Shown here: positions 29,001 through 36,500 of the stretch, one piece after another
Position numbering within the stretch: the stretch's first letter is position 1
How the letters are laid out: each line of letters opens with the position of its first letter
DNA from: Gammaproteobacteria bacterium UBA5109
Lineage (GTDB): Bacteria; Pseudomonadota; Gammaproteobacteria; Pseudomonadales; Pseudohongiellaceae
Length of the DNA: 64,000 bases
NCBI GenBank assembly: GCA_002414385.1
Contig: DHZH01000003.1
Location: 138,530-202,529 of the forward strand
Direction: 5' to 3'
The notes under the pieces: model-generated
Databases searched by the model: none
Told to the model about the DNA's origin: nothing
Seen by the model: only the letters and a program-made list of their open reading frames with translations
Position numbers and translations under genes: made by a program

Positions 29001-29192
29001 CAGGTGACCATGATGTGGCAATCCGGTAGCGAAGGGCGGGCCGTCATAAAAAATATACGGTTTACCATTTTTGGTCTGCGTCAGAGATTCCTGGAAAATC
29101 TTTTCATCATTCCAGAAATTCAGCACCTGATGCTCGGCATCGACAAATGAGAAACTCTCACTTGAGGAGTTTGCCTGTTCTGTCACTTTCAT
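26040..29192 (-). CDS. ileS: Isoleucyl-tRNA synthetase, eukaryotic-like type 2 (IleRS2)
   Basis: 1050 residues, a complete class I synthetase: HxGH as H60-H-G-H63 in PPFATGLPHHGHLV, KMSKR in AEDGKKMSKRLQNY, CP1 editing domain between, then anticodon-binding and C-terminal regions. The catalytic core reads YDGPPFATGLPHHGH and WDCHGLPIE, the type found in eukaryotes and some bacteria (IleRS2), not the PPYANG-x-x-H-x-GH of typical proteobacterial IleRS1. IleRS2 enzymes are known to be less sensitive to mupirocin. The start has GGGAG immediately upstream, and an attenuator-like leader precedes it. Confidence 0.95.
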   Translation of the reverse strand: MKVTEQANSSSESFSFVDAEHQVLNFWNDEKIFQESLTQTKNGKPYIFYDGPPFATGLPHHGHLVASTLKDIIPRYYTMKGFYVQRRFGWDCHGLPIEHEIDKALGMSSQQAVEKLGIKGYNDECRGIVQRYTAEWEKTITRIGRWVDFEHDYKTMDPEFMESVWWVIKQLWEKELIYQGVKVVPFSTALGTVLSNFEAGSNYQDVQDPAVTVLFRLKDEDAYLAAWTTTPWTLPSNLGLCVNDEVIYNKIHDEKRGISFYVAEALTEELLKKAGIDSFDIVVQLPGRELAGKQYEPMFPYFSELEKEGAFRVFSDDYVTADSGTGIVHQAPAFGEDDFRVMKNNGVEALVCPVDFEGRFTEEVSDYAGVHVKEADKAIIRQLKEEGKLLIQDVIVHSYPFCPRSDTPIIYRTIPSWYVKVEQIRERIMASNQQVNWVPEHIRDGRMGKWLENAIDWSISRNRYWGTPIPIWINDVSDKRLCIGSIEELQKYSGIKVEDLHREYVDEITFTIDGEEGTYRRIEEVLDCWFESGSMPYAQLHYPFENQELFEAGFPAEYIAEGLDQTRGWFYTLLVLSTALYDKPSFKNVIVNGIVMAEDGKKMSKRLQNYTPPDILLEKYGADALRLYLINSGLVKAEEQRFTDDGVKDMVRRVLLPWYNSFRFLSTYAETDNWQSGQQPVQHENIVDQWILSKLQTLKASVAREMSEYKLYNVVPALFEFIEDLTNWYIRLNRSRFWTEDMNADKNAAFSVLYQVLGELNISLAPFAPFLSEHIYRELQGFAAETKDLPKSVHLCDYPVADEQFMQPRLEDAVARMQSIILLGRQKREQVKIKTKIPLARLTIIHEDQSLLDEIARLESYIKAELNVKSIEYSTAEENYIELYARPNAPVLGKRLGREFKKFKDLIERLGATELKAAQDSGSLELEGESFSSDDLLIFREAKAGTEAVSDRFITIDMDIELNDELINEGLAREVVNRIQKTRKDLNLNVSDRIKVQYLADEKLANVLSEHHDYIAGETLATELANVDASGQHNFDIDGHSLSITIEKLN

Positions 29193-29201
29193 TCTCCCAA
29201 T

Positions 29202-29228
29202 AAAAAACCCGCCTGGGAGCGGGTTTTT
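29202..29228 (-). terminator. Attenuator terminator in the ileS leader
   Basis: On the minus strand a perfect 10-bp stem, AAAAACCCGC (29228-29219) and GCGGGTTTTT (29212-29203), with a TCCCAG loop, ends in a run of six T residues. Only 9 nt separate it from the ileS start, leaving no room for a promoter in between, so ileS transcripts must read through it. Confidence 0.85.
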
Positions 29229-29259
29229 CTAAATCTTTTTAACAAATAAGAAGCAATCC

Positions 29260-29266
29260 AACCCAC
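29260..29266 (-). promoter_or_regulatory. Antiterminator segment of the ileS leader
   Basis: The minus-strand segment GTGGGTT (29266-29260) begins 3 nt after the leader-peptide stop. It can pair over 7 bp, one of them a G-U, with AACCCGC of the terminator 5' arm (29225-29219). This would prevent the terminator when the segment is free of ribosomes. Confidence 0.6.
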
Positions 29267-29269
29267 TTT

Positions 29270-29320
29270 TCAGTGCTGAATAATAAATATAATTCCCGGA
29301 TAGATTGTACTTGTTAACAT
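29270..29320 (-). CDS. Ile-rich leader peptide of ileS (16 residues)
   Basis: ATG at 29320 to TGA at 29270 encodes M-L-T-S-T-I-Y-P-G-I-I-F-I-I-Q-H. Five of sixteen codons are Ile, four of them in a block of five (ATT ATA TTT ATT ATT), including the usually rare ATA. The stop lies 3 nt before the antiterminator segment and the terminator follows it. This spacing is that of ribosome-mediated attenuators such as those of ilv, leu or pheST. The ribosome-binding site is weak. Presumed role: stalling at Ile codons when charged tRNA-Ile is scarce permits ileS-aroG transcription. Confidence 0.65.
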   Translation of the reverse strand: MLTSTIYPGIIFIIQH

Positions 29321-29368
29321 GCTTGCAAAGGATAGCCGCTAATGGCCCCGAGAGCAAGGCCAAACAGC

Positions 29369-29770
29369 TCAGGGAATGTCAATCGGTAACAGAACGGCAT
29401 CAATGGTTGAGCCGCTCGTTATAACGATATTGACCTCCCATTGACCAGGCTCATCGAAATAAATGTTATAGACCTCGTATTCTCCTCTACCAAGATGCGG
29501 GGTAATAATTGGCATATTGGGTAATATGGTCCGGGTTTCCGGGTGATAACCGTGAACTTCAATAATGGCATCACTGACCGGAGCGCGGGTTGCAGTGCGA
29601 ATATAGAGTGTCCAGGGATCCGGGGTAGTGGAGGTCAAGGGAGAGACACTTACGCGATATTCGCCGTTTCTGGATAACCAGACGCCAGGAGCGACCTGTT
29701 CCTGGGCGAAGGTCGCAGAAGATAAAAATACGCTGAGAAGCGCGAAAATTGAAATAAACCTGCTTGGCAT
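29369..29770 (-). CDS. Secreted FixH/YtkA-like small protein
   Basis: 133 residues. Clear signal peptide (ISIFALLSVFLSSATFAQE); the mature part is an Ig-like beta sandwich with RVSVSPLTSTTPDPWTLYIR, IIEVHGYHPETRTILP, GRGEYEVYNIYFDEPGQWEV. The GEY/PGxW pattern is that of FixH/YtkA-like domains, several of which bind copper or assist oxidase assembly, but the His/Met content here is low. It stands alone upstream of the ileS leader. Function unknown. Confidence 0.65.
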   Translation of the reverse strand: MPSRFISIFALLSVFLSSATFAQEQVAPGVWLSRNGEYRVSVSPLTSTTPDPWTLYIRTATRAPVSDAIIEVHGYHPETRTILPNMPIITPHLGRGEYEVYNIYFDEPGQWEVNIVITSGSTIDAVLLPIDIP

Positions 29771-30000
29771 ATGAGTAATCAGTGCTTAGTGTTGAAACAG
29801 GAGAATAAAGGCTTAAGGGCTAAAGTCAACTATATGTGTTGGGACATGTTTTGTCATCTATCAAGCTCAATTATGCTATCGAGGCTGGTGAGTAAAGCAA
29901 AAGGCTTTTATACTCTTTAGCCCTAGCTACCTGAAGTGCCAGCCTTTCGGATGATAAGGCTATAATAGACATAAGGAAGCGGAGTCAGGATGAGGCTGTA

Positions 30001-30267
30001 GTGGAAGCAAAGGTAAGTCATTGTAAAGCAATTGCCAAATCGACCGGCAAGCCATGTAAAAGAGCTCCGGTTAAGAATGGCCTGTGCAGATATCACCTTC
30101 CCAGGGATGAGCGACGTGATGATCCGCTACCGGACAAAGAGGCTGAAGCCAGAAAAAATCCGGCCCTGGGTGAAGCCTTTCGCGATCAGAATCATACCAC
30201 CAGACAGAAAAACCGCTTTATTCGTGTCATTGTCGTCAGCACCAGACGTAAAAAAAAGAAGAAATAA
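30001..30267 (+). CDS. Small basic Cys/His protein with poly-lysine tail
   Basis: 88 residues from a GTG start. The N-terminal third has C-A-I-A-K-S-T-G-K-P-C-like spacing: Cys8, Cys19, Cys29 and His32 in HCKAIAKSTGKPCKR and GLCRYH. This is the pattern of small HGG/zinc-knuckle-like proteins common in phages and bacteria. The C-terminus is strongly basic and ends in a run of lysines. A nucleic-acid-binding role is plausible but not shown. It ends 33 nt before ald. Confidence 0.55.
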   Translation: MEAKVSHCKAIAKSTGKPCKRAPVKNGLCRYHLPRDERRDDPLPDKEAEARKNPALGEAFRDQNHTTRQKNRFIRVIVVSTRRKKKKK

Positions 30268-30300
30268 TAAACTCATGCCAGTAGCTCAGCAGGCCTATCC

Positions 30301-31422
30301 ATGCTGATAGGTATTCCCAGAGAAATAAAAGATAACGAGTATCGTGCAGGTATGGTGCCGTCCAGTGTTGTGGAACTTGTGCATCATGGTCATCAGGTCC
30401 TGGTTGAATCTGGTTTGGGACTGGGAATCGGTGTTCACGATGATGAATACCGGCAGGCAGGAGCGACAGTCCTCGATGGACCGGAAGACATTTATGCCCA
30501 GGCTGAACTTCTGGTGAAGGTTAAAGAACCGCAAGCTGAGGAATGCAGGATGTTGCGGGAAGGGCAGGTGCTGTTTACTTATCTGCATCTTGCGCCAGAC
30601 CGTGAGCTGACTCAGGGATTGCTGGATTCCGGGGTGACAGCAATCGCCTATGAAACGGTGCGCACTCCGGATGGTGCCCTGCCTTTACTGGCACCCATGA
30701 GTGAAGTGGCCGGGCGACTCAGTGTTCAGGCCGGAGCCAACTGTCTGGAAAAAGACAACGGTGGCAGCGGGATATTGCTTGGCGGAGTACCCGGTGTGGA
30801 CTCCGCCCATGTGCTGGTAATTGGCGGAGGTATAGTCGGCGATAACGCAGCATATATTGCCAAAGGCATGGGAGCACATGTCACTATTCTGGATAATTCT
30901 GTTCCGCGTCTGCGGCAGCTTGATATCAGTTATGGCGGAAGGGTTAATTGCGTTTTCTCCAACAGGGCCAGTATTGAAAAATATGCCCTGCAAGCCGATC
31001 TGGTTATTGGCGCTGTTCTGCTTGCCGGTGCAGCCGCACCTAAATTGCTTACCCGGGAGATTATTGCAGCCATGAATCCGGGCTCGGTAGTGGTTGATGT
31101 GGCAATAGATCAGGGCGGCTGTTTTGAAACATCACACCCGACTACCCACTCGGACCCTACCTTCATAGTAGATGACGTAGTGCATTATTGTGTGGCCAAT
31201 ATGCCCGGCGTGGTTCCAAGGACATCTTCTTTTGGACTGAATAATGCGACCTTGCCCTATGTGCTCAGATTGGCCGATAGTGGCTGGCAGAAAGCCCTGG
31301 CAAATGATGAAGGATTTTTACGTGGGCTTAATATTCATGCCGGACATATTTGCTATGAAGCTGTTGCCAGTGCCCATCAGCTTCCCTATACACCGGCAGA
31401 CAAGTTTATATCCGTGAGTTAA
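30301..31422 (+). CDS. ald: Alanine dehydrogenase
   Basis: 373 residues, the family length. N-terminal MLIGIPREIKDNEYRAGM; substrate Lys in LLVKVKEPQAEE and His in LFTYLHLAPD; a Rossmann domain with VIGGGIVGDNAAYIAKGMGA; and C-terminal DDVVHYCVANMPGVVPRTSS. It interconverts L-alanine plus NAD with pyruvate, ammonium and NADH. An MFS gene follows after 86 nt. The AGCS-type symporter at 51.8 kb could supply alanine, but that link is inference. Confidence 0.95.
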   Translation: MLIGIPREIKDNEYRAGMVPSSVVELVHHGHQVLVESGLGLGIGVHDDEYRQAGATVLDGPEDIYAQAELLVKVKEPQAEECRMLREGQVLFTYLHLAPDRELTQGLLDSGVTAIAYETVRTPDGALPLLAPMSEVAGRLSVQAGANCLEKDNGGSGILLGGVPGVDSAHVLVIGGGIVGDNAAYIAKGMGAHVTILDNSVPRLRQLDISYGGRVNCVFSNRASIEKYALQADLVIGAVLLAGAAAPKLLTREIIAAMNPGSVVVDVAIDQGGCFETSHPTTHSDPTFIVDDVVHYCVANMPGVVPRTSSFGLNNATLPYVLRLADSGWQKALANDEGFLRGLNIHAGHICYEAVASAHQLPYTPADKFISVS

Positions 31423-31508
31423 CAACATTATCCCCAGGAAGATTATGCTAAGACTTCCTTGCTGCATATTGTTAAAGTAGTTACACATTAATAAATTAAA
31501 ACTCTCCA

Positions 31509-32738
31509 GTGTCGTCATTCATAAACCGTAACCTTTCTTTGCTGGCAGTCAGTGTATGTCTGATGATGAGTTGTGCCTCATTGATCGTCGCAACTGCAGC
31601 CCTGGTCGGTTTTGCCCTGGCTACCGATAAAGCGCTTTCCACCTTGCCGATGGCGGTGCAATACATTGCGACCATGCTGACCAGTATTCCGGCTGCCTAC
31701 CTGATGCATAAGTTGGGGCGCAAACTGACTTTCATGCTTGGATCCCTGTTTGCCATTACCGGTGCCGGGCTGGCATGTTTCGCGATTATTCAGCAGCATT
31801 TCTGGCTGTTTGTTCTGGCGACAGCACTGGTCGGGGCTTTTCAGGGCTTTGCCAACTACATACGTTATGCGGCTGCCGAGACAGTGGCAATTCCGGATAG
31901 AAGTAAAGCAATCTCATTCGTCATGCTTGGCGGGGTTGCTGCCGCGGTTATTGGACCGAATCTCGCAAAATATTCCAGGGAATGGGTAAGTGGTGCCGAA
32001 TTTGCCGGTAGTTATGCTGCAGCCGTGCTTTTATACCTCATGATTCTGTTTGTTATGGCTTTTCTCAGACTGAAAAAAGATATACCTGAGCCTGTCAGTA
32101 TTAACGAGGATAAGCCGCTTGGCAGGCCGCTATCGGTGATTGTCATGCAGCCACGATATCTCGTGGCAGTCCTGAGTGGCATGATCGGTTACGGGGTGAT
32201 GAGTTTTATTATGACGGCAACGCCCCTGGCCATGAATCAGAGCAGTTTCCTGTTTGATGACACATCACTGGTGATTCAGTGGCATGTGCTGGCAATGTTT
32301 GCACCCTCATTTGTCACTGGCACCCTGATAGTACGTTTCGGACTCAGTAAAGTTATGCTTTGTGGAGTCTTTTTCGGTTTTGCCTGTGTATTGATCAACA
32401 TGCTGGGTAGCAGCCTCTGGCATTATATGCTGGCACTGATTTGTCTCGGTATCAGCTGGAATTTCCTGTTTGTTGGCTCAACGACGATGATTACTGATAC
32501 CTACAACGAAGCTGAGAAAAACAAGGCCCAGGCCGTCAACGACTTTCTTATGTTCTCCATGGTGGCTTTTGCCTCACTTTCAGCTGGTGCCCTGCAAAAT
32601 GCCTTTGGCTGGCAAGTTGTCAACCTGGGGGTGTTGCCATTGCTGACTCTTGTTTTGATTGCCCTGCTTAGTCAACTGCGTAAGGATAAGCTCCTGGCAA
32701 AGCAGAATCTGCTACAGGAGACACCACTGGCAGGATAG
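31509..32738 (+). CDS. MFS transporter
   Basis: 409 residues, 12 hydrophobic segments. An MFS-type loop after TM2 (AAYLMHKLGRKLTFMLGSL) is followed by a central hydrophilic loop (about 185-205) and a C-terminal half with ITDTYNEAEKNKAQAVNDF. Start GTG at 31509. The sequence resembles YfkF/riboflavin-type exporters only loosely; substrate unknown. It follows ald in the same direction and may share its promoter. Confidence 0.8.
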   Translation: MSSFINRNLSLLAVSVCLMMSCASLIVATAALVGFALATDKALSTLPMAVQYIATMLTSIPAAYLMHKLGRKLTFMLGSLFAITGAGLACFAIIQQHFWLFVLATALVGAFQGFANYIRYAAAETVAIPDRSKAISFVMLGGVAAAVIGPNLAKYSREWVSGAEFAGSYAAAVLLYLMILFVMAFLRLKKDIPEPVSINEDKPLGRPLSVIVMQPRYLVAVLSGMIGYGVMSFIMTATPLAMNQSSFLFDDTSLVIQWHVLAMFAPSFVTGTLIVRFGLSKVMLCGVFFGFACVLINMLGSSLWHYMLALICLGISWNFLFVGSTTMITDTYNEAEKNKAQAVNDFLMFSMVAFASLSAGALQNAFGWQVVNLGVLPLLTLVLIALLSQLRKDKLLAKQNLLQETPLAG

Positions 32739-33069
32739 CACTGTCTCCTGTCTCCGATCCCAGGTCTTTCCAGCCTGGTTCAAGATAACTGGCGCTGGGA
32801 AATGCGGCACATCCCCGTGATCACTCACTGAAAGTATCCAACAGTATTGTTCAAATGCCGGCTCGTGCCAGTGATCACCTGCATTACAGCGAGATTTTTG
32901 TGGAATAACAGTGAATATAGGAGCATCTGCTACCTGATTATCAAAAAATATAGTAGAGTCTGGCCTTGGTGATGATTGATAAAGTAGCAGTCCAGGTCAG
33001 TAAGCTGCCTGTCAGTTGTGCATTTGTAAAAATTTTATAAAAAAACAGCAATTACAATAATTTCAAGTC
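32739..33069. other. 331-bp intergenic region with the promoter of the first duplicated module
   Basis: No gene is seen. The proximal end holds AACAGCAATTACAAT (33044-33058) and TTCAAGTCG (33062-33070). Both recur before the second module copy (34855-34870, 34881-34889). TACAAT at 33053-33058 is a possible -10 box. The rest shows only a weak CCAGG/CCTGG hairpin near 32760. Confidence 0.5.
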
Positions 33070-33081
33070 GTGGGGGATATC

Positions 33082-34113
33082 ATGAACTTTCGTAACTTAA
33101 TTCAATTCAGTACAGCCGGTCTCGGATTGTTAGCGACCGGTATGCTGCTGGCTCAGCCCAACCGGGATTACATGCCTGATCCGATGGAGTTTCCGATGGA
33201 GTTTGAAAACTCCCGGGCACATTATGATTATCTTCTGGACCACTATGAAGGCGGCGTGACACACGATTATCAGAGTGTCCCGAAATGGGAAGGCCTATGG
33301 TCAACCGGTCGCCATATGGGCAATAACGATTTATTCATGGATGATGATGGCAATATTTATGATGATGTGCTGACCCCGGAATATCGTGATGCTTTTCAGT
33401 ATCGTCTGGACCTGGGTGACCAGGCTTATAACAATGGCGTTGATTTTGACCGTCTGACTACCTGTGAACCTGCCGGTTTGCCTCGCTGGTTTCGTGAGCC
33501 ATATGTGCGTGAATGGCTGAATACTCCCACTTACTCTTTGTGGCATAACGACCTGGCCAACGATACCCGCCGTATTTATATTAATCAGGAGCATGTCAAT
33601 ATTGACGGCACTCACTTTGCTGTCGGTGACAGTATAGGGTTCTGGGCTGTTGATGATGAGCTTGGTGATGTGCTGGTTGTTCACACTGAAGATATCTATC
33701 CTGGTGACTTTTTCCGTGGTACACCACCGACCAGTAATCAGGCCGAAACAGTAGAAGTCTGGTATGAATACTGGGATGAGGAACTCAATGAGAAGCGTAT
33801 TGCTGTTAATGTCTTTTTCTATGATGACCTGATGCTGCAGAAACCATTGAGCGTGGTTTATACCTATCGGCATCGTGCTGATATGGAAGATGCCGGTCTC
33901 AGGATCAGATATTGGGAATGTGCCCAGAATGACAATACCTACCTGACTTTTGACGACGAAGGCAGACCAATGACGCAGTACCGTTTACCCGGTGAAGATG
34001 GTTATGTTGACCCGCGTGGTGCGACATTGCAGCGTAACCCGGATTTACCTGCTGGTCTGGTTGGTCAGGAAAAAAGCCCGGTCTTTGATGATATGTTTGA
34101 TTTTGAATTCTAA
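33082..34113 (+). CDS. Secreted acidic protein, copy 1 of a duplicated pair (unknown function)
   Basis: 343 residues from the ATG at 33082, with GGGGG 5 nt upstream; the GTG at 33070 is less likely. Signal peptide ending LLATGMLLAQP, then an acidic, aromatic-rich periplasmic or secreted protein. A central block TRRIYINQEHV, GDSIGFWAVDDELGDVLVVHT resembles the W-x-GdtLVVdT segment of a large uncharacterised family that I recall from Acidobacteria and sphingomonads. The C-terminus has conserved RYWECAQNDNTYL. Cysteines (TTCEPAG, WECAQ) could form a disulfide. A DUF6152 gene follows after 25 nt, and the pair is repeated immediately downstream. Confidence 0.75.
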   Translation: MNFRNLIQFSTAGLGLLATGMLLAQPNRDYMPDPMEFPMEFENSRAHYDYLLDHYEGGVTHDYQSVPKWEGLWSTGRHMGNNDLFMDDDGNIYDDVLTPEYRDAFQYRLDLGDQAYNNGVDFDRLTTCEPAGLPRWFREPYVREWLNTPTYSLWHNDLANDTRRIYINQEHVNIDGTHFAVGDSIGFWAVDDELGDVLVVHTEDIYPGDFFRGTPPTSNQAETVEVWYEYWDEELNEKRIAVNVFFYDDLMLQKPLSVVYTYRHRADMEDAGLRIRYWECAQNDNTYLTFDDEGRPMTQYRLPGEDGYVDPRGATLQRNPDLPAGLVGQEKSPVFDDMFDFEF

Positions 34114-34138
34114 GAGGGGCAACACAGGAGGATAAGAA

Positions 34139-34615
34139 ATGAAAATAACAATAAAAAGTTTATCTACTGTAGTCCTGGCTATCATAACTTTGAGTCTCGT
34201 GGGTGTTGCTTCGGCTCATCACAGCTTCGCAATGTTTGATCGCAACCAGGAGCATGTTTATTCAGGTGAAGTGGTGCGCTGGGCCTTTAACAGCCCGCAC
34301 ACCGCGCTCTATATTCGTGATGATGATGGCGCGCTCTGGGCCTTTGAAGGTTCAGCTCCGGCGCGTATGTTTGATCGTGACCCCTTAATTACCGGTTATA
34401 CCTTCCAGCCTGGTGATCGTTTAACAGTCGTCGGCTGCCCTTTGCGGGATGGGCGTACCGGAGGAGCGGTTGGTTTGGTAATCAAGGATGACATCTGGTA
34501 CAACCCTCAGGACGGCGGCTGTAATGCCAATGAGGAAAACTGGAGAAACTGGCTGCCAAAAGGGTATATGAGCAAGGCGGATGCTGTAAGCGCTGGTGAA
34601 GCTGTGGTGGATTAA
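34139..34615 (+). CDS. DUF6152-family secreted protein, copy 1
   Basis: 158 residues. Signal peptide ending GVASAHHSF, then the DUF6152 pattern: HHSFAMFDRNQE, VVRWAFNSPHTALYI, WAFEGSAPARMF, FQPGDRLTVVGCPLRDGR and GAVGLVIKDD. The mature protein begins with two histidines right after the cleavage site, an arrangement that in other proteins can bind copper; this is suggestive only. A small beta-barrel fold is expected. The ribosome-binding site GGAGGAT is strong. A terminator follows. Confidence 0.8.
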   Translation: MKITIKSLSTVVLAIITLSLVGVASAHHSFAMFDRNQEHVYSGEVVRWAFNSPHTALYIRDDDGALWAFEGSAPARMFDRDPLITGYTFQPGDRLTVVGCPLRDGRTGGAVGLVIKDDIWYNPQDGGCNANEENWRNWLPKGYMSKADAVSAGEAVVD

Positions 34616-34636
34616 ACAATTAAAGGCAAATCAAAA

Positions 34637-34668
34637 AGGAGGGCTTAAGGATAAGTCCTCTTTTTTTT
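34637..34668 (+). terminator. Intrinsic terminator after DUF6152 copy 1
   Basis: A 10-bp stem with two G-U pairs (AGGAGGGCTT / AAGTCCTCTT) and a 6-nt loop is followed by a T-run of about eight. Confidence 0.75.
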
Positions 34669-34907
34669 CACCTTTGATCTTTGAATTCGTATAAAATTTA
34701 TTTGCCAGCAAGATAAGAGTCTGAACCTGATGCTTTTTCCGGGTTTATTCTTCACAGATGCTCAGGTGCTCAGGTGCTAAAGTATGCTTGCTACGCACCG
34801 CCAGTGCTGATAATAATTATATTTTCTCAATGGCGGCATAAAAAATATTTAAATAACAGCAAGTTATAATGCTGGCTAAATTCAAGTCGATTAGGGAAGG
34901 GGGATTC

Positions 34908-35942
34908 ATGAAACTGACGACTTATTTACAATTGTTCACCGCCGGAAGCAGCCTGCTATTTTCAGGTATGGCCTTCTCACAACGCGGTGGCAACATTCCG
35001 GATTTGATTCCATTTCCAATGGAATTTGAAACTTCGACAGAACATTACGACTACCTTCTGGATTATTATGAAGGCGGTGTAGTACATGATTATATGAGTG
35101 TCCCGAAATGGGAAGGCCTCTGGTCGGCCGGAGGGGATTCCGGTATTCGTGGACAGACCATGTTTCTTGATGAAGATGGAGAGATCATTCCAGGAGTTCT
35201 GACACCGGAATATGAAGATGCTTTTCGTTATCGCCTTGATCTGGCTGATCAGGCCTATAATGCCGGAGTGGATTTTGACCGATTAACCACCTGTGAACCA
35301 GCCGGAATTCCGCGTTGGTTTATGGAGCCGTATGTACGTGAGTTTATAAACACACCAACTTATTCCTTATGGCACAACGATCTGGCAAACGATACTCGTC
35401 GCATCTATATTAACCAGGAACATGTCAATATAGACGGTACCCACTTTGCCGTGGGTGACAGTATCGGTTTCTGGGCTGAAGATGAAGAACTGGGAGATAT
35501 CCTGGTTGTGCATACAGAAGATATTTATCCTGGCGACTTTTTCCGTGGTACCCCACCGACCAGTAACCAGGCTGAAACGGTAGAAATCTGGTATGAGTGG
35601 TGGGATGCAGAAAATGATCAGATGAAGGTAGCAGTTAATGTCTATTTTTATGATGACCTGATGCTGCAGGAACCCCTGAATCTGGTTTACACCTATCAAT
35701 ATCGTCAGGACATGCTTGATGCTGGCCTGCGTATTCGTTACTGGGAATGTGCCCAGAATGACAATACTTACCTCACTTTTGATGAGGAAGGACGTCCAAT
35801 GACCCAGTATCGTCTGCCGGGTGAGCCTGGTTACGTTGATCCACGCGGAGCCAGCCAGACCCGAAATCCGGATTTACCTCCTGGCCTGGTTGGGCAGGAA
35901 AAAAATCCGGTGTTTGACGATGCATTTGATTTTGAATTTTAA
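34908..35942 (+). CDS. Secreted acidic protein, copy 2 of a duplicated pair
   Basis: 344 residues from the ATG at 34908, with AGGGAAGGGGG upstream; an in-frame ATG at 34869 is unlikely. Signal peptide ending SGMAFSQR. Most of the protein is collinear with copy 1: the blocks HYDYLLD-YEGG, SVPKWEGLWS and TPTYSLWHNDLANDTRRIYI, and the 100 residues after them, are nearly identical. Differences lie in the signal peptide and the region around residue 75 (GDSGIRGQTMFLDEDGEI here). Function unknown. A DUF6152 copy follows after 37 nt. Confidence 0.75.
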   Translation: MKLTTYLQLFTAGSSLLFSGMAFSQRGGNIPDLIPFPMEFETSTEHYDYLLDYYEGGVVHDYMSVPKWEGLWSAGGDSGIRGQTMFLDEDGEIIPGVLTPEYEDAFRYRLDLADQAYNAGVDFDRLTTCEPAGIPRWFMEPYVREFINTPTYSLWHNDLANDTRRIYINQEHVNIDGTHFAVGDSIGFWAEDEELGDILVVHTEDIYPGDFFRGTPPTSNQAETVEIWYEWWDAENDQMKVAVNVYFYDDLMLQEPLNLVYTYQYRQDMLDAGLRIRYWECAQNDNTYLTFDEEGRPMTQYRLPGEPGYVDPRGASQTRNPDLPPGLVGQEKNPVFDDAFDFEF

Positions 35943-35979
35943 GCAGCCATCTGGCAAAAATTAGAAAGAGGAGATTGCA

Positions 35980-36462
35980 ATGAAAATATCAACAAGAAAA
36001 CTTTTTGCAGTAGCGCTGGCTGTAGTCACATTTGGCGCCGCTGGTTTTGCTTCAGCACATCACAGCTTTGCCATGTTTGATCGTAGTCAGGAAGTGGTGA
36101 TGAATGATATGGAAGTCGTACGCTGGGCATTTAACAGCCCGCACGTAGCGCTATATGCACGCGATTCCGATGGCCAGGTCTGGGCCTTTGAAGGTGCCGC
36201 ACCGGCATCGCTGGTAACACGTGCTCCAGCCATGAATGGTTTTACTTTTCAGCCCGGTGATATGGTCGACATTATTCACTGCCCGCTGGTTGACGGACGT
36301 TCAGGCGGTGCTGTAGGTATCGTCATCAAGGATGGCGAATGGTACGGTCCGAATGATGGTGGATGTGGTGCTGGTGGTCATCGTGATGCATGGCGTGACT
36401 GGGTATCCAAAGGCTATATGTCTCTGGCCGAGGCGATGGAAGCTGGCGAAGAAATGCCGTAA
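35980..36462 (+). CDS. DUF6152-family secreted protein, copy 2
   Basis: 160 residues, same plan as copy 1: signal peptide ending GFASAHHSF, VVRWAFNSPHVALY, WAFEGAAPASLV, FQPGDMVDIIHCPLVDGRSG and GAVGIVIKDGEWYGPNDGGCG. It has a 2-residue insertion near residue 40 and a Gly/His-rich stretch near 130. The ribosome-binding site AGAGGAG is strong. It shares the start of the mature protein (HHSFAMFDR) exactly with copy 1. Confidence 0.8.
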   Translation: MKISTRKLFAVALAVVTFGAAGFASAHHSFAMFDRSQEVVMNDMEVVRWAFNSPHVALYARDSDGQVWAFEGAAPASLVTRAPAMNGFTFQPGDMVDIIHCPLVDGRSGGAVGIVIKDGEWYGPNDGGCGAGGHRDAWRDWVSKGYMSLAEAMEAGEEMP

Positions 36463-36500
36463 CTGTCAAAAAGCCGTTAATAGGCAAAAAAGCATACCAA

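Noticed and set aside
29202..29370. T-box riboswitch for ileS
   Set aside because: No T-box sequence or specifier-loop stem is visible; the short Ile-rich ORF with 2:3/3:4 pairing explains the terminator better.
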